DNA of 64,000 bases from Streptococcus sp. SN-1 (GCF_041154385.1 NZ_AP028929.1:1934501-1998500), one strand, 5' to 3'. Shown: positions 32,571 through 43,674, numbered from the stretch's first letter. Notes: generated by a model not told the origin, from the letters alone. A program made the numbers and translations.

Positions 32571-32605
32571 TTCAAGGGGGGTGGAATTCAAATCCCCCTT
32601 TGAAT
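32571..32605 (+). promoter_or_regulatory. intercistronic stem-loop between malX and malC
   Basis: TTCAA-GGGGG / CCCCC-TTTGAA stem with no T-run. In binding-protein operons such stems commonly protect upstream mRNA or cause partial termination. Confidence 0.65.
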
Positions 32606-32671
32606 TTATCAATAGAAACATAAATAGTTTAGGTTTTATCTAAAAACCAGTATTCTATGAAAGGAGTTATT

Positions 32672-33964
32672 ATGGAAAAGCAACAACCTAGTAAAGCAGC
32701 CCTGCTGTCTATCATTCCTGGGTTAGGACAGATTTACAATAAACAAAAAGCCAAAGGTTTTATCTTCCTTGGTGTAACCCTTGTATTTGTCCTTTACTTC
32801 CTATCACTTGCAGCCCCTGAATTGAGCAATCTCATCACTCTTGGTGACAAACCAGGTCGTGATAATTCCCTCTTTATGCTGATTCGTGGTGCCTTCCATT
32901 TAATCTTTGTAGTCGTTTATGTACTCTTTTATTTCTCAAATATCAAAGATGCACATACAATTGCAAAACGTATTAACAATGGAATTCCAGTTCCACGTAG
33001 CCTCAAAGATATGATCAAAGGAATCTATGAAAATGGCTTCCCTTACCTCTTGATCATTCCATCTTATGTTGCCATGACTTTTGCGATTATCTTCCCAGTT
33101 ATCGTAACCTTGATGATTGCCTTTACTAACTATGACTTCCAACACTTACCACCAAACAAATTGTTGGACTGGGTTGGTTTGACCAACTTTACGAACATCT
33201 GGAGTTTGAGTACCTTCCGTTCTGCCTTCGGTGCCGTTCTGTCTTGGACCATCATCTGGGCTTTGGCAGCTTCAACTTTACAGATCGTGATTGGTATCTT
33301 CACAGCTATCATTGCTAACCAACCATTTATCAAAGGAAAACGCATCTTTGGTGTTATTTTCCTTCTTCCTTGGGCTGTCCCAGCCTTCATCACTATCTTG
33401 ACATTCTCAAACATGTTTAACGATAGTGTCGGAGCTATCAACACTCAAGTATTACCAATCTTGGCTAAATTCCTTCCTTTCCTTGATGGTGCACTTATTC
33501 CTTGGAAAACAGACCCAACTTGGACTAAGATTGCCTTGATTATGATGCAAGGTTGGCTTGGATTCCCATACATCTACGTTTTGACTTTGGGTATCTTGCA
33601 ATCTATTCCTAACGACCTTTACGAAGCAGCTTATATTGACGGTGCCAATGCTTGGCAAAAATTCCGCAACATCACTTTCCCAATGATCTTGGCTGTTGCT
33701 GCACCTACTTTGATTAGCCAATACACCTTCAACTTTAACAACTTCTCTATCATGTACCTCTTCAATGCTGGAGGACCTGGTAGCGTCGGTGGTGGAGCTG
33801 GTTCAACCGATATCTTGATCTCATGGATTTACCGTTTGACAACAGGTACATCTCCTCAATACTCAATGGCGGCAGCTGTTACCTTGATTATCTCTATCAT
33901 TGTCATCTCAATCTCTATGATCGCATTCAAGAAACTACACGCATTTGATATGGAGGACGTCTAA
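32672..33964 (+). CDS. malC: maltodextrin ABC permease MalC
   Basis: 430 residues, integral membrane. N-terminal part has an extra hydrophobic hairpin beginning [14 protein letters not shown], followed by six core helices and the EAA loop [14 protein letters not shown] near residue 320, which contacts the ATPase. AAGGAG site at 32661; an upstream in-frame Met is rejected. No mal ATPase gene is present here; in pneumococcus a shared ATPase (MsmK) energises this transporter. Confidence 0.96.
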   Translation: MEKQQPSKAALLSIIPGLGQIYNKQKAKGFIFLGVTLVFVLYFLSLAAPELSNLITLGDKPGRDNSLFMLIRGAFHLIFVVVYVLFYFSNIKDAHTIAKRINNGIPVPRSLKDMIKGIYENGFPYLLIIPSYVAMTFAIIFPVIVTLMIAFTNYDFQHLPPNKLLDWVGLTNFTNIWSLSTFRSAFGAVLSWTIIWALAASTLQIVIGIFTAIIANQPFIKGKRIFGVIFLLPWAVPAFITILTFSNMFNDSVGAINTQVLPILAKFLPFLDGALIPWKTDPTWTKIALIMMQGWLGFPYIYVLTLGILQSIPNDLYEAAYIDGANAWQKFRNITFPMILAVAAPTLISQYTFNFNNFSIMYLFNAGGPGSVGGGAGSTDILISWIYRLTTGTSPQYSMAAAVTLIISIIVISISMIAFKKLHAFDMEDV

Positions 33965-33965
33965 G

Positions 33966-34808
33966 ATGAATAACTCAATTAAACTCAAACGTAGACTGAC
34001 TCAAACCCTTACATACCTTTACCTGATTGGTCTCTCAATTGTGATTATCTATCCACTGTTGATTACCATTATGTCAGCCTTCAAGACTGGTAACGTAGTA
34101 GCCTTTAAACTAGACAGCAACGTCGACTTTAGTTTTGCTAACTTCCAAGGACTCTTCTCTGAAACCTTGTACGGTACTTGGTACCTCAACACTTTGATTA
34201 TCGCCTTGATTACTATGGCTGTTCAAACAAGTATCATCGTACTTGCTGGTTATGCCTACAGCCGTTACAACTTCTTGGCTCGTAAACAAAGTTTGGTTTT
34301 CTTCTTGATTATCCAAATGGTGCCAACCATGGCCGCTTTGACAGCCTTCTTCGTTATGGCGCTTATGTTGAACGCCCTTAACCACAGCTGGTTCCTCATC
34401 TTCCTATACGTTGGTGGAGGTATCCCGATGAATGCTTGGCTCATGAAAGGCTACTTCGATACAGTGCCAATGTCTCTAGACGAATCTGCAAAACTAGACG
34501 GTGCAGGACACTTCCGCCGCTTCTGGCAAATTGTTCTTCCACTTGTTCGCCCAATGGTTGCCGTACAAGCTCTCTGGGCCTTCATGGGACCTTTCGGGGA
34601 CTACATCCTCTCTAGTTTCTTGCTTCGTGAGAAAGAATACTTTACTGTTGCCGTAGGTCTCCAAACTTTCGTCAACAATGCGAAAAACATGAAGATTGCC
34701 TACTTCTCAGCAGGTGCTATCCTCATCGCTCTTCCAATCTGTATTCTCTTCTTCTTCCTACAAAAGAACTTTGTTTCAGGACTTACAAGTGGTGGCGACA
34801 AGGGATAA
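33966..34808 (+). CDS. malD: maltodextrin ABC permease MalD
   Basis: 280 residues, six membrane helices, EAA loop [15 protein letters not shown] near residue 180. Starts one base after the malC stop, so coupled. Forms the membrane channel with MalC. Its last codons are part of the terminator stem. Confidence 0.96.
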   Translation: MNNSIKLKRRLTQTLTYLYLIGLSIVIIYPLLITIMSAFKTGNVVAFKLDSNVDFSFANFQGLFSETLYGTWYLNTLIIALITMAVQTSIIVLAGYAYSRYNFLARKQSLVFFLIIQMVPTMAALTAFFVMALMLNALNHSWFLIFLYVGGGIPMNAWLMKGYFDTVPMSLDESAKLDGAGHFRRFWQIVLPLVRPMVAVQALWAFMGPFGDYILSSFLLREKEYFTVAVGLQTFVNNAKNMKIAYFSAGAILIALPICILFFFLQKNFVSGLTSGGDKG

Positions 34809-34829
34809 TTTATCCCCGCCACCCTTTTT
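34791..34829 (+). terminator. terminator of malXCD
   Basis: Stem GGTGGCG / CGCCACC with inner GGGATAA/TTATCCC, then CCCTTTTTC; the left arm lies in the malD coding end. Confidence 0.88.
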
Positions 34830-34835
34830 CATTTT

Positions 34836-34986
34836 ATACTCTTCGAAAATCTCTTCAAACCACGTCAGCTTCACCTTGCCGTAGTACGGTTACTGACTTC
34901 GTCAGTTCTATCCACAACCTCAAAACAGTGTTTTGAGCAACCTGCGGCTAGCTTCCTAGTTTGCTCTTTGATTTTCATTGAGTATT
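34836..34986. repeat. BOX element, A-B-C type
   Basis: About 151 bp in the opposite orientation to the previous copies: boxA (ATACTCTTCGAAAATCTC...CCGTAGTACG), one boxB containing TGACTTCGTCA and CAAAACAGTGTTTTG palindromes, then boxC ending TTTTCATTGAGTAT. Lies between malD and malA. Confidence 0.92.
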
Positions 34987-35039
34987 AGCGATTGCTACTG
35001 TAAATAATATTCTTGCAACAAGCAATTTTTCTCCTAGAC

Positions 35040-35068
35040 TTGAAATAAAGAGCATTTCTCTATATAAT
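35040..35068 (+). promoter_or_regulatory. promoter of malAR
   Basis: -35 TTGAAA (35040-35045), 17-base spacer, -10 TATAAT (35063-35068), about 37 bases before malA. No MalR palindrome is seen here. Confidence 0.75.
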
Positions 35069-35105
35069 AATACTCATATAGAAAACACCTTTTAGAAAGA
35101 TACCT

Positions 35106-35906
35106 ATGCTTCCATATCCATTTTCCTATTTTTCAAGTATTTGGGGATTTCGTAAGCCCCTGTCCAAACGTTTCGGACTCAACTGGTTCCAACTTCTCTT
35201 TACCAGTATCTTCCTTATCAGCTTATCTATGGTACCTATTGCCATCCAAAACAGCTCGCAGGAGACTTATCCGCTAGAAACCTTTATCGATAATGTCTAT
35301 GAACCATTGACAGATAAGGTTGTACAAGATCTCTCTGAACACGCTACAATTGTTGATGGCAAATTAACTTATACTGGAACAGCTAGTCAAGAGCCTTCTA
35401 TCGTGATCGGTCCAAGTCAAAGTAAGGAATTACCTAAGGACTTGCAACTGCATTTCGATACGAATGAGCTCGTCATCAGCAAGGAAAGTAAAGAGCTGAC
35501 CCGTATCTCTTACCGAGCGATTGAGACTGAGAGTTTCAAAAGTAAAGACAGCTTGACCCAAGCCATTTCTAAAGACTGGTATCAGCAAAATCGTGTCTAT
35601 ATCAGTCTCTTCCTAGTTCTCGGTGCGAGCTTCCTCTTTGGTTTGAATTTCTTTATTGTCTCTCTAGGAGCGAGTCTTCTCCTTTATATCACTAAGAAAT
35701 CACGCCTCTTTTCATTTAGGACCTTTAAAGAGTGCTACCATTTTATCTTGAACTGTTTAGGATTACCAACTCTGATTACGCTTATTTTGGGACTCTTTGG
35801 CCAAAATATGTCAAACCTCATCACTGTACAAAACATTCTTTTTGTTCTGTATCTGGTCACTATTTTTTATAAAACACATTTCCGTGATCCAGATTACTAT
35901 AAATAG
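35106..35906 (+). CDS. malA: MalA, DUF1189 membrane protein of the mal cluster
   Basis: 266 residues. Hydrophobic segment near residues 28-50, an extracytoplasmic region to about 170, then three or four membrane helices in the C-terminal third. DUF1189 family; the exact role in maltodextrin use is not known. Followed nine bases later by malR in the same transcript. Confidence 0.88.
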   Translation: MLPYPFSYFSSIWGFRKPLSKRFGLNWFQLLFTSIFLISLSMVPIAIQNSSQETYPLETFIDNVYEPLTDKVVQDLSEHATIVDGKLTYTGTASQEPSIVIGPSQSKELPKDLQLHFDTNELVISKESKELTRISYRAIETESFKSKDSLTQAISKDWYQQNRVYISLFLVLGASFLFGLNFFIVSLGASLLLYITKKSRLFSFRTFKECYHFILNCLGLPTLITLILGLFGQNMSNLITVQNILFVLYLVTIFYKTHFRDPDYYK

Positions 35907-35915
35907 GAGATTTTT

Positions 35916-36902
35916 ATGCCCGTTACGATTAAAGATGTGGCCAAGGCTGCTGGTGTTTCACCTTCAACCGTAACCCGTGTTATTCAAAACAAATCAACCA
36001 TTAGCGACGAAACAAAAAAACGCGTTCGCAAGGCTATGAAGGAGCTCAATTACCATCCCAACCTCAACGCTCGTAGCTTGGTAAGCAGTTATACCCAAGT
36101 TATCGGCTTGGTGCTTCCTGACGACTCAGACGCCTTCTATCAAAATCCTTTCTTCCCATCTGTCCTCCGTGGTATCGCCCAAGTCGCTTCTGAAAACCAC
36201 TATGCCATTCAGATTGCAACAGGTAAAGATGAAAAAGAGCGCCTTAAAGCTATTTCTCAGATGGTCTATGGTAAGCGTGTAGATGGTTTGATTTTCCTCT
36301 ATGCCCAAGAAGAGGACCCTTTGGTTAAGTTAGTAGCAGACGAGCAATTCCCTTTCCTTATCTTAGGTAAGTCTCTATCTCCCTTCATTCCACTTGTCGA
36401 TAATGACAATGTCCAAGCTGGTTTTGATGCGACAGAGTATTTCATCAAAAAAGGATGCAAGCGAATTGCCTTTATCGGAGGGACTAAGCGACTCTTCGTA
36501 ACACAAGACCGTCTGACAGGTTACGAGCTAGCTCTAAAACAACACCAACTTCCTCTCGATACTAATCTGACTTACTTTGCTACTGAATTTCTTGAAGATA
36601 ATGGTTATCGCTTTAGTAGACTTCTCTTCAAATACGATCCAAATATTGACGCTATTATTACCATTGATAGTCTCCTTGCTGCAGGGGTCTGTGATTACAT
36701 CGCAAAACACCAACTGGATGTCCCTGTCCTCAGCTTCGACTCAGTCAATCCCAAGCTCAACTTGGCGGCCTATGTCGATATCAATAGTTTGGAGCTTGGT
36801 CGTGTTTCCTTTGAAACTATCCTCCAGATTATCAGCGATGCTAAAAGCAATAAGCAAATTTGTTACCGTCAGTTAATTGCCCACAAAATTATCGAAAAAT
36901 AA
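35916..36902 (+). CDS. malR: LacI-family maltose operon repressor
   Basis: 328 residues. Represses PM and PX, released by maltose. Seen: LacI helix-turn-helix TIKDVAKAAGVSPSTVTRVI at residues 3-22 and a periplasmic-binding-like effector domain. AGGAG site. Operators with the CGTTTGCG core at 30849-30862 and 31236-31255 are its expected targets. Confidence 0.96.
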   Translation: MPVTIKDVAKAAGVSPSTVTRVIQNKSTISDETKKRVRKAMKELNYHPNLNARSLVSSYTQVIGLVLPDDSDAFYQNPFFPSVLRGIAQVASENHYAIQIATGKDEKERLKAISQMVYGKRVDGLIFLYAQEEDPLVKLVADEQFPFLILGKSLSPFIPLVDNDNVQAGFDATEYFIKKGCKRIAFIGGTKRLFVTQDRLTGYELALKQHQLPLDTNLTYFATEFLEDNGYRFSRLLFKYDPNIDAIITIDSLLAAGVCDYIAKHQLDVPVLSFDSVNPKLNLAAYVDINSLELGRVSFETILQIISDAKSNKQICYRQLIAHKIIEK

Positions 36903-36926
36903 AAACCAGCTCGCGCTGGTTTTTTA
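36902..36926. terminator. terminator between malR and the YitT gene
   Basis: AAAAACCAGC-TCGC-GCTGGTTTTTT, perfect ten-base stem with tetraloop, usable from both sides by the convergent genes. Confidence 0.93.
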
Positions 36927-36930
36927 GTTA

Positions 36931-37872
36931 CTAATTTTCTGTTTCAACGAATCGTCCCAAAATATGAACATTCTCAGATACAGAGACAAAGGCACCTGGG
37001 TCCACCTGTTTCATAATCTGTTTAAATTCATTAAACTCTGCACGTGTAATGACAGTGATTAAAACTGCCTTTCTTTCGTGATTATAGGTTCCTTCTGCAT
37101 CGTGGATCATGGTTGCTCCGCGGTGCAATTTTTTATGGATTTTTTCAATTACCTTGTCTGGATGATTGGTCACAATCATGGCCTGCATACGCTTTTGCTT
37201 GGTAAAGACAGCGTCTGTCACACGGCTAGAGACAAAGATGGTAATCATAGAGTAGAGAGCGTATTTCCAACCAAAGGTCAAGCCTGCTATCAGCATGATG
37301 GTTCCATTTACCAAGAAAGAAATACTACCGACGTTCTTACCTGTTTTCTTGCGAATAGTTAGGCTGACGATATCCGTCCCACCACTGGAGATATTGTTTC
37401 GAAGAGCAAAACCAATCCCCAAGCCCATGACAACACCCCCAAAAAGGGCATTGATAATGGGATCCTCCGTCAAGGTTGCCACAGGGACAAACTGGATAAA
37501 GAAGGAACTCATGGAAACCGTAATAAAGGTAAAGATCGTAAACTTATGGCCAATCTGATACCAAGCCAAGACCATCAAAGGAAAATTAATGGCGTAAAAG
37601 GTCAGCGAAATCGGAATATGAAAACCAAACCAGTGATTACTCAAGGCAGAGATAATCTGTGCCAGACCTGTCGCACCACTCGAATACACATGACCTGGTT
37701 GGAAAAAGAAATTGACCGCTACTGCTGATAAAAAACCATAGACCAGAGAAGCCGAAATCTTCTCATCGTATTTTTCACGAGAGATGCTTTGTAAGACACG
37801 TAAAATTTTTATCTGATGAGCAAAGCGGCGCAGATAATAGCGCCACCGCTTAATTCGTTTTGCTTGTTTCAT
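36931..37872 (-). CDS. YitT family membrane protein (DUF161 + DUF2179)
   Basis: 313 residues: basic N-terminus, five or six membrane helices (about 40-230), then a soluble DUF2179 domain of about 80 residues. Function of the family is not settled. Overlaps the end of aspS by 23 bases, so coupled to it. Confidence 0.9.
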   Translation of the reverse strand: MKQAKRIKRWRYYLRRFAHQIKILRVLQSISREKYDEKISASLVYGFLSAVAVNFFFQPGHVYSSGATGLAQIISALSNHWFGFHIPISLTFYAINFPLMVLAWYQIGHKFTIFTFITVSMSSFFIQFVPVATLTEDPIINALFGGVVMGLGIGFALRNNISSGGTDIVSLTIRKKTGKNVGSISFLVNGTIMLIAGLTFGWKYALYSMITIFVSSRVTDAVFTKQKRMQAMIVTNHPDKVIEKIHKKLHRGATMIHDAEGTYNHERKAVLITVITRAEFNEFKQIMKQVDPGAFVSVSENVHILGRFVETEN

Positions 37873-39613
37873 CTTCTTCTACTTGTAAGCTGAGTTCCTC
37901 TAGTTGTTTGAGAGCTACTGTTGAAGGAGCTTGTGTCATTGGATCAGTTGCCTTGTTGTTCTTAGGAAAGGCAATGACTTCACGGATATTTTCTTCTCCT
38001 GCTAAGAGCATGACAAATCGGTCAAGCCCGATAGCCAAGCCACCGTGTGGTGGGAAACCATAGTCCATGGCTTCAAGAAGGAAACCAAACTGGTCATTTG
38101 CTTCTTCGGCTGAGAAACCAAGAGCCTTGAACATACGTTCTTGAAGGTCTTTTTGGTTGATACGAAGGCTACCACCACCAAGTTCATAACCGTTCAAGAC
38201 AATATCGTAAGCAATGGCACGAACCTTCGCCAAATCACCTTCTAATTCGTGAGCAGTCTCTTCCTGTGGTAGAGTAAATGGATGGTGGGCGCTCATGTAA
38301 CGACCTTCTTCTTCAGACCATTCAAACATTGGCCAGTCAACCACCCAAAGGAAGTTGAATTTATCATTATCAATCAAACCAAGCTCTTTGGCAATACGTC
38401 CACGAAGGGCACCAAGCGTTGCATTAGCCACTTCAAGCGTATCCGCCACAAAGAGAACCAAGTCCTTATCTTCAAGAGCAAGCGCTGTTGTCAATTCTGC
38501 TTGGATGCTAGTCAAGAACTTGGCAACTGGTCCGTTTAATTCTCCATCAACCACCTTGACCCAAGCAAGACCTTTGGCACCGTACTGTTTGGCTACTTCG
38601 GTCATCTTGTCGATGTCTTTACGTGAATAGTTGTCCGCAGCTCCTTTGACCACAATTGCTTTTACAGCAGGTGCTTCTGAAAAGACTTTAAAGTCTACAC
38701 CTTTGACCACTTCTGTCAAGTCCTGAAGTAACATGTCAAAACGAGTATCAGGCTTGTCAGAACCGTAAAGAGCCATAGCGTCATCATACTTCATACGTGG
38801 GAAAGGCAGAGTTACTTCAATGCCTTTTGTTTCCTTCATGACACGCGCAATCAAGCCTTCTGTGATATCTTGGATTTCTTGCTCAGTAAGGAAAGACGTT
38901 TCCAAGTCGACCTGAGTGAACTCAGGCTGGCGGTCACCACGCAAGTCCTCATCACGGAAACATTTGACGATTTGGTAGTAACGATCAAAACCAGCATTCA
39001 TCAAGAGCTGTTTCGTGATTTGTGGACTTTGAGGAAGCGCGTAAAAATGCCCTTTATTAACACGAGACGGTACCAAGTAGTCACGCGCCCCTTCAGGCGT
39101 TGACTTAGAAAGGAATGGTGTCTCCACGTCGATAAACTCCAACTCATCCAAGTAGTTGCGGATAGAGTGGGTCACCTTAGCACGAAGTTTAAGATTTTCC
39201 AACATTTCTGGACGACGAAGGTCAAGGTAACGGTAACGTAAACGTGTATCGTCATTAGCCTCAATGCCATCCTTAATCTCAAATGGGGTTGTCTTAGCTG
39301 TATTAAGCACTGTCAGAGCTGTCACGTTTAACTCAACTGCACCAGTTGGCAACTTATCATTGGCTTGCTCACGCGCAGCGACCTGACCAGTCACCTCGAT
39401 AACAAATTCGCTACGAAGGCTTTCAGCTGTTGCCATGACCTCTGCAGAGACTTTTTCAGGATTGATAACCAACTGCATGATTCCTTCACGGTCACGAAGG
39501 TCGATAAAGATCAAACCACCAAGGTCACGACGACGGCCAACCCATCCTTTCAAAGTCATTTCTTGTCCGATGTGTTCCTCACGAACACGACCAGCATACA
39601 TACTACGTTTCAT
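37850..39613 (-). CDS. aspS: aspartyl-tRNA synthetase
   Basis: 587 residues, class IIb synthetase of the bacterial type. Seen: N-terminal OB-fold ([20 protein letters not shown]), motif 2 [18 protein letters not shown] near residue 220, the inserted GAD domain, and motif 3 [13 protein letters not shown] near 535. First gene of the aspS-YitT unit. Confidence 0.98.
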   Translation of the reverse strand: MKRSMYAGRVREEHIGQEMTLKGWVGRRRDLGGLIFIDLRDREGIMQLVINPEKVSAEVMATAESLRSEFVIEVTGQVAAREQANDKLPTGAVELNVTALTVLNTAKTTPFEIKDGIEANDDTRLRYRYLDLRRPEMLENLKLRAKVTHSIRNYLDELEFIDVETPFLSKSTPEGARDYLVPSRVNKGHFYALPQSPQITKQLLMNAGFDRYYQIVKCFRDEDLRGDRQPEFTQVDLETSFLTEQEIQDITEGLIARVMKETKGIEVTLPFPRMKYDDAMALYGSDKPDTRFDMLLQDLTEVVKGVDFKVFSEAPAVKAIVVKGAADNYSRKDIDKMTEVAKQYGAKGLAWVKVVDGELNGPVAKFLTSIQAELTTALALEDKDLVLFVADTLEVANATLGALRGRIAKELGLIDNDKFNFLWVVDWPMFEWSEEEGRYMSAHHPFTLPQEETAHELEGDLAKVRAIAYDIVLNGYELGGGSLRINQKDLQERMFKALGFSAEEANDQFGFLLEAMDYGFPPHGGLAIGLDRFVMLLAGEENIREVIAFPKNNKATDPMTQAPSTVALKQLEELSLQVEEDETSKTN

Positions 39614-39737
39614 GTTTTCTCTCCTCTTTTATTCTGTTACTATTTTACCATAAAAGCGCAGGCTCTTCATGAAAATCATCAGAAAAGTTTGCCAGTCTTT
39701 AAAAATCAAGTGAAGACTCTAAAAATTGACGCCCATA

Positions 39738-39762
39738 CAAAAATCCGATGAAGTTCACCGGA
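39738..39762 (-). terminator. terminator of the XRE-headed membrane operon
   Basis: Minus-strand TCCG / CGGA stem followed by TTTTTGTAT after the stop of the 76-residue gene. Confidence 0.6.
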
Positions 39763-39767
39763 CTCTT

Positions 39768-39998
39768 TTATTTTGAATTTTTGCCTGCTTTGTGCTTTTC
39801 AGCGATTTCAGCTGCCTTTCGAGGCAAGACAATTTCCGTTGTATAAGCTGTCCCAAAGCGCAAGACACCTGCAATAGGGGCAAAGACGACTGCTAGATAG
39901 TTGTAGAAGAAATCGCCCTTAAAGGCATAAGCTAGCGCTCCAATGATGAAAAATAGAACAACTGCTTGAATCACTGCTAATAAAATTACTCGTTTCAT
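39768..39998 (-). CDS. small two-helix membrane protein, unknown
   Basis: 76 residues, hydrophobic segments about 5-24 and 32-48, then a charged tail rich in Lys/Glu/Ala. AGGAGG site before the ATG at 39998. Seventeen bases after the CAAX protease gene, so probably the last gene of its operon. Not recognised. Confidence 0.7.
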   Translation of the reverse strand: MKRVILLAVIQAVVLFFIIGALAYAFKGDFFYNYLAVVFAPIAGVLRFGTAYTTEIVLPRKAAEIAEKHKAGKNSK

Positions 39999-40015
39999 AT
40001 GACCTCCTGACTCTA

Positions 40016-40654
40016 TTATAGCATGAGAATCATCAAAAAGCTGACTAAATTATTCAAAGCGTGGAGAGAAATACTGTAGACCAGACCTTTTCTGCTAATA
40101 TAAGCCAAGCCCAAGCTAAAACCAAGACTAGTATAAACTAAAAATTGTTGCACATCACCTGGGAAATGAATCAAGGCAAACAGAACACTAGATACCAGAA
40201 GAAACAGAACCTGTTTGCTCTTGTCCTGCTTAGGAAAGAGATAGCGTGCCAACATCCCTCTAAAGATAAGTTCTTCCGTCAAAGGAGCAAAGACCACCAC
40301 CATAAAGAAACCAAATGCAGGCTGTTCCACTGTCAGTTGAGATACGATTTGTTGACTGACCGACGGATCTTCTGGTAAAAAGAACTGGGCTGTAATAGCC
40401 ACTAGCAAAACCAGAGTAGGCAACCAGATATGACGATTAAAAGCTGTTGTCTGGATGCTAACCTTTTCTGTCTGATACCATCTGTAAACTCCATAAACAT
40501 AGGCCCCTGACAGGGCGATATAAAGTGGTAAAACTCCATATATCGAAGCCCCTAGTCCAAGAGCTGACAGAGCCATACTCTGAACCAGACCATAGCCAAA
40601 GAAAAAGGATAGAACAGCTAGAAGAAACCAGCCGAGGTTTTTAAGTAATTTCAT
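40016..40654 (-). CDS. CPBP family intramembrane metalloprotease (CAAX/Abi)
   Basis: 212 residues, about six or seven membrane helices. Seen: EExxxR motif in TEELIFRGML near residue 140, then a conserved His in FALIHFPGD near 175, as in bacteriocin-immunity and maturation proteases of this family. Substrate unknown. GGAGA site; starts nine bases after the ABC permease gene. Confidence 0.88.
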   Translation of the reverse strand: MKLLKNLGWFLLAVLSFFFGYGLVQSMALSALGLGASIYGVLPLYIALSGAYVYGVYRWYQTEKVSIQTTAFNRHIWLPTLVLLVAITAQFFLPEDPSVSQQIVSQLTVEQPAFGFFMVVVFAPLTEELIFRGMLARYLFPKQDKSKQVLFLLVSSVLFALIHFPGDVQQFLVYTSLGFSLGLAYISRKGLVYSISLHALNNLVSFLMILML

Positions 40655-40663
40655 AAAGGTCTC

Positions 40664-41362
40664 CTATCTTGCTTTATAGCTGTTTTTCAATACAAAGAGG
40701 TTTGCTATTCCTAATACAAGTACCCAAGCAAGTAACATACCAATATTAGAAAAAGATATTTCCCCACCTTTTTTATTTAAAAGATTTACAATTGGACCAA
40801 CAAAAGAGTAATCTAACACTTTCTGAGCCGTATCATTTTGAAGAGCAATCATAGGTAAAAAAGAGACAATTAACATAGGGAAGATACTATAAACTTGCGC
40901 TTTAGATTGAGTATCTGACACCGCACCGATTAGAAGGTTGAGAAAAATAATACTAATAGTTGCTAGGAGCAAATAGATAACGTAAGCAAATAAATAACCA
41001 GATACATCTACTCTAAGATAGATGGGAAGTACAATCATAGCAAGTAACATTATCAGAATAGGGAGAACAAGCATACTGAAAGTATATTCTGTTGCTGTCA
41101 CACCACTTAGAATGAGTGATTTAAGATTTCGTTTTTCCTTATCTTCTGCCATCATAATCGATACCATATAACCACTTCCCATGCTCAAGACCATCGTCAA
41201 GCTAGCAGATAATAAAAATAGGCTCAATTGTCCATTCTTATTTGAAAATTCATTATATAAAACAGCAATACCAAAAGGCATCAATAGACTCGCCAATAAA
41301 GTTGAATTACTAATAATAACTTGTATTCTTAACCATAGTAGGGCATTTAATTTTCTAAACAT
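40664..41362 (-). CDS. ABC-2 type permease
   Basis: 232 residues with six predicted membrane helices, matching a short ABC-2 permease half. Overlaps the end of the ATPase gene by eight bases, so co-translated. Cargo unknown; lantibiotic-immunity-like or stress transporters have this size. Confidence 0.8.
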   Translation of the reverse strand: MFRKLNALLWLRIQVIISNSTLLASLLMPFGIAVLYNEFSNKNGQLSLFLLSASLTMVLSMGSGYMVSIMMAEDKEKRNLKSLILSGVTATEYTFSMLVLPILIMLLAMIVLPIYLRVDVSGYLFAYVIYLLLATISIIFLNLLIGAVSDTQSKAQVYSIFPMLIVSFLPMIALQNDTAQKVLDYSFVGPIVNLLNKKGGEISFSNIGMLLAWVLVLGIANLFVLKNSYKAR

Positions 41363-42179
41363 CTAACTTTTCTCCTGTCAATCTAATAAAGATTTCTTCT
41401 AGTGTCGGCTCACAAGAATGAACCATCATCAAATCTGTCGTGTCTAAATGTGGCAATTCTTCAAATGGAACTATCTGTTCTCGTCCATCATTATAAACCA
41501 TACGTACTTTCTTATCCACATGGTACTTCTGGATGATATCTTGCGGACTTCCATACTCTATTAAGTTCCCCTTATTTAAAAGAGATAAGCGATCACAAAG
41601 CAGAGTTGCTTCATTCATATCATGCGTTGTCAGAAAGATAGTTGTCCCCGCCTGCTTTAATTCTTGAAGTAGGGTATGAATCATCTTAGATGTTGTAGGG
41701 TCTAAGCCACTGGTTGGCTCATCTAGGAAGAGAATCTTAGGAGCATTCAGAAGGGCACGAGCCAAGAACATTCGTTGTTTCATTCCTGTAGATAGTTTTT
41801 CTGCGATAATATCTTTAGCATCTGCCAATCCAACCTGTTGGAGCACCTGATTTACTCTATCTGACTTGAGACCATATAACTTAGCATAGATGAGAAGATT
41901 TTTATAAAGACTCATCTTTTCATAAAAACCACTGCCATCACTCACAATACCAATTTGTTCCAAATCATTTGAGGTTAAATCTTGAGAATTCTTACCTAAC
42001 AAAACTGTGTTACCTTGATCTGCAGCCAACTGACCTGTCAAGACATTGATCATGGTTGTTTTACCTGAGCCAGAAGGACCAAGAAAACCAAAGATTTCAC
42101 CCTCCTTAATCTCAAAAGAAATCTGATGAAGAGCTTTTTTGCTCCCAAAACTTTTGCTTACATTTTCAACACGAATCAT
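41355..42179 (-). CDS. ABC transporter ATP-binding protein
   Basis: 274 residues. Walker A GPSGSGKTT near residue 35, signature LSTGMKQR near 130, Walker B ILFLDEPT near 150, switch His in LTTHD near 185, and a C-terminal extension of about 60 residues. Resembles the BcrA/LnrL group of export ATPases. Works with the overlapping permease. Confidence 0.9.
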   Translation of the reverse strand: MIRVENVSKSFGSKKALHQISFEIKEGEIFGFLGPSGSGKTTMINVLTGQLAADQGNTVLLGKNSQDLTSNDLEQIGIVSDGSGFYEKMSLYKNLLIYAKLYGLKSDRVNQVLQQVGLADAKDIIAEKLSTGMKQRMFLARALLNAPKILFLDEPTSGLDPTTSKMIHTLLQELKQAGTTIFLTTHDMNEATLLCDRLSLLNKGNLIEYGSPQDIIQKYHVDKKVRMVYNDGREQIVPFEELPHLDTTDLMMVHSCEPTLEEIFIRLTGEKLDV

Positions 42180-42189
42180 AGAAACTCCT

Positions 42190-42927
42190 TTATTTGAAAT
42201 AACGTTTTACCATAGGTAACTGCATCACATTGATATAAATATGGATTGCTCCTACAAGCAAGAAGGCTAGTAACTGAATCTCTCCTGTCAAGACAGAAAT
42301 GAAAAAAAGAAAAATATACAAGATTGGTAAGACATACTGATTTAATTGGAATAAAATCCGAAAACTCTGTTCTAAATTAGCTTGTCGCTCCCCTTCATCA
42401 TAAGAATTTACATACTCTAAGACATCCTTTGGTGTTGAGAAAAATGCCAAATCAAACTGACGAACAATCGCAATGGTCTTAAAAAGATATTTTTGAACAC
42501 TGAAAATCAGCACTAATCCCAAAAAAGAAAGAGATAAGGTTAGATTGCTTCTATTTGGTACAATCACTTCACTACCTGAGATGAAAAGAGCCAATAAAAT
42601 CGCTACGCTTGCAATATTAAAAGCAATGGTTCCAAACTCGAGATTCCGATACATTTGCACATAATAGGTTTCATTCAGATCATCATCCATTTCCTCTTGA
42701 TACAAGGAATGAAATTTTCTGCTTTTCTTTAAGAAATTGAATGTCAAAAGAATGCTAATGAAACCTAACACTAAACAAATAGCTGATATCCATGGTATCA
42801 AGACTTTTACATCTAACATAATTCCGTGGGATTCAGCAAGTGCCTTAAACGTCCCTACAAACATGGCCAAAAAAAATCCCAAGACAATAGACATTAAAAA
42901 TAATAACAATCCACGTTTCTTTTTCAT
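42190..42927 (-). CDS. DUF3169-like membrane protein
   Basis: 245 residues with six hydrophobic helices in pairs and an acidic loop after helix 2 (residues about 75-90, EEMDDDLNE). Assigned to DUF3169 from memory of size and context next to ABC genes; tentative. Start at 42927 puts GGAG seven bases ahead; the Met two codons upstream has almost no spacing. Confidence 0.65.
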   Translation of the reverse strand: MKKKRGLLLFLMSIVLGFFLAMFVGTFKALAESHGIMLDVKVLIPWISAICLVLGFISILLTFNFLKKSRKFHSLYQEEMDDDLNETYYVQMYRNLEFGTIAFNIASVAILLALFISGSEVIVPNRSNLTLSLSFLGLVLIFSVQKYLFKTIAIVRQFDLAFFSTPKDVLEYVNSYDEGERQANLEQSFRILFQLNQYVLPILYIFLFFISVLTGEIQLLAFLLVGAIHIYINVMQLPMVKRYFK

Positions 42928-42945
42928 ATTCATTCTCCTTCTATA

Positions 42946-43296
42946 TTAAACCAATCCAACTAACCACCGACCAAACACTTTACCTGATTCATAAATAGCT
43001 GTCAAGCCCTCTGTTCCAAGTGATACTAAAATCAAACAAACAGCAAACAAGAGAATAGCTTGGTTTCTTGCTTTTTTCGCCCCTTCTCCTAAAGGATCTC
43101 TCCCAAGCCAGCCTGCTAGATAAGCATATAGGATGACTGTTAAAATCCCAAACTCTGTTGACGAAAGAAACAGCAAAATTGCTACTAAACGGATGACGTT
43201 AGTCTTGATATTAAGATAATTTCCTAAACCTGCACAGACACCTGCAAGTTCTTTGTTCTCAGTATCTACTTGAAAACCTGCTAAAAACTCTTTCAT
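42946..43296 (-). CDS. PspC-domain membrane protein
   Basis: 116 residues. Seen: PspC hallmark ELAGVCAGLGNYLNIKTNVIR at about residues 18-38 (short form quoted in part), then two membrane helices. PspC proteins sense or report envelope stress. The start codon region overlaps the stop of the gene before it (ATGA), with a second Met two codons on at better spacing. Confidence 0.85.
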   Translation of the reverse strand: MKEFLAGFQVDTENKELAGVCAGLGNYLNIKTNVIRLVAILLFLSSTEFGILTVILYAYLAGWLGRDPLGEGAKKARNQAILLFAVCLILVSLGTEGLTAIYESGKVFGRWLVGLV

Positions 43297-43298
43297 AT

Positions 43299-43499
43299 TC
43301 ATTCTCCTTTTTCACTTGCTAGATTTTTTGATTTCTTTTCAATCCATTCAATTACTGGTATGAGGGCAAAATAGGCCCAAACAAATTTGTTACTTTGATA
43401 GGGACTAAACCAGCCTAAGTCTATCCCAATCAGTAGAAATACGCTGACTAATAGAGCTATGGCAACTACATAATAAATCACTTTATACTTGCTCATCAT
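43299..43499 (-). CDS. small two-helix membrane protein, paralogue of next gene
   Basis: 66 residues: two hydrophobic helices (about 8-28, 38-52) and a basic C-terminus. Shares the pattern M-K-Y/F-KVIYY...LGWF with the 63-residue protein encoded directly upstream, so the two are tandem duplicates. Overlaps both neighbours. Function unknown. Confidence 0.8.
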   Translation of the reverse strand: MMSKYKVIYYVVAIALLVSVFLLIGIDLGWFSPYQSNKFVWAYFALIPVIEWIEKKSKNLASEKGE

Positions 43500-43674
43500 T
43501 TTTCTCCTTTTTCTTCAACCGATTGAAAATGGACACGAGGGCTAAATTAAGCCAAAACAAATACTTACTTTCAACAAAATAGAACCACCCCAGTAATGTT
43601 CCAATCATAGCGAAAGCATTCACAATGAGGGCAAGAACACTCATGTAATAAATCACTTTAAACTTGTTCATCAC
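43483..43674 (-). CDS. small two-helix membrane protein, paralogue
   Basis: 63 residues, same layout as the following gene (KVIYY then LLGWF), ending in a Lys/Glu-rich tail. Overlaps the XRE gene by four bases and its paralogue by 17, so all are translated from one message. Function unknown. Confidence 0.8.
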   Translation of the reverse strand: MMNKFKVIYYMSVLALIVNAFAMIGTLLGWFYFVESKYLFWLNLALVSIFNRLKKKEKNDEQV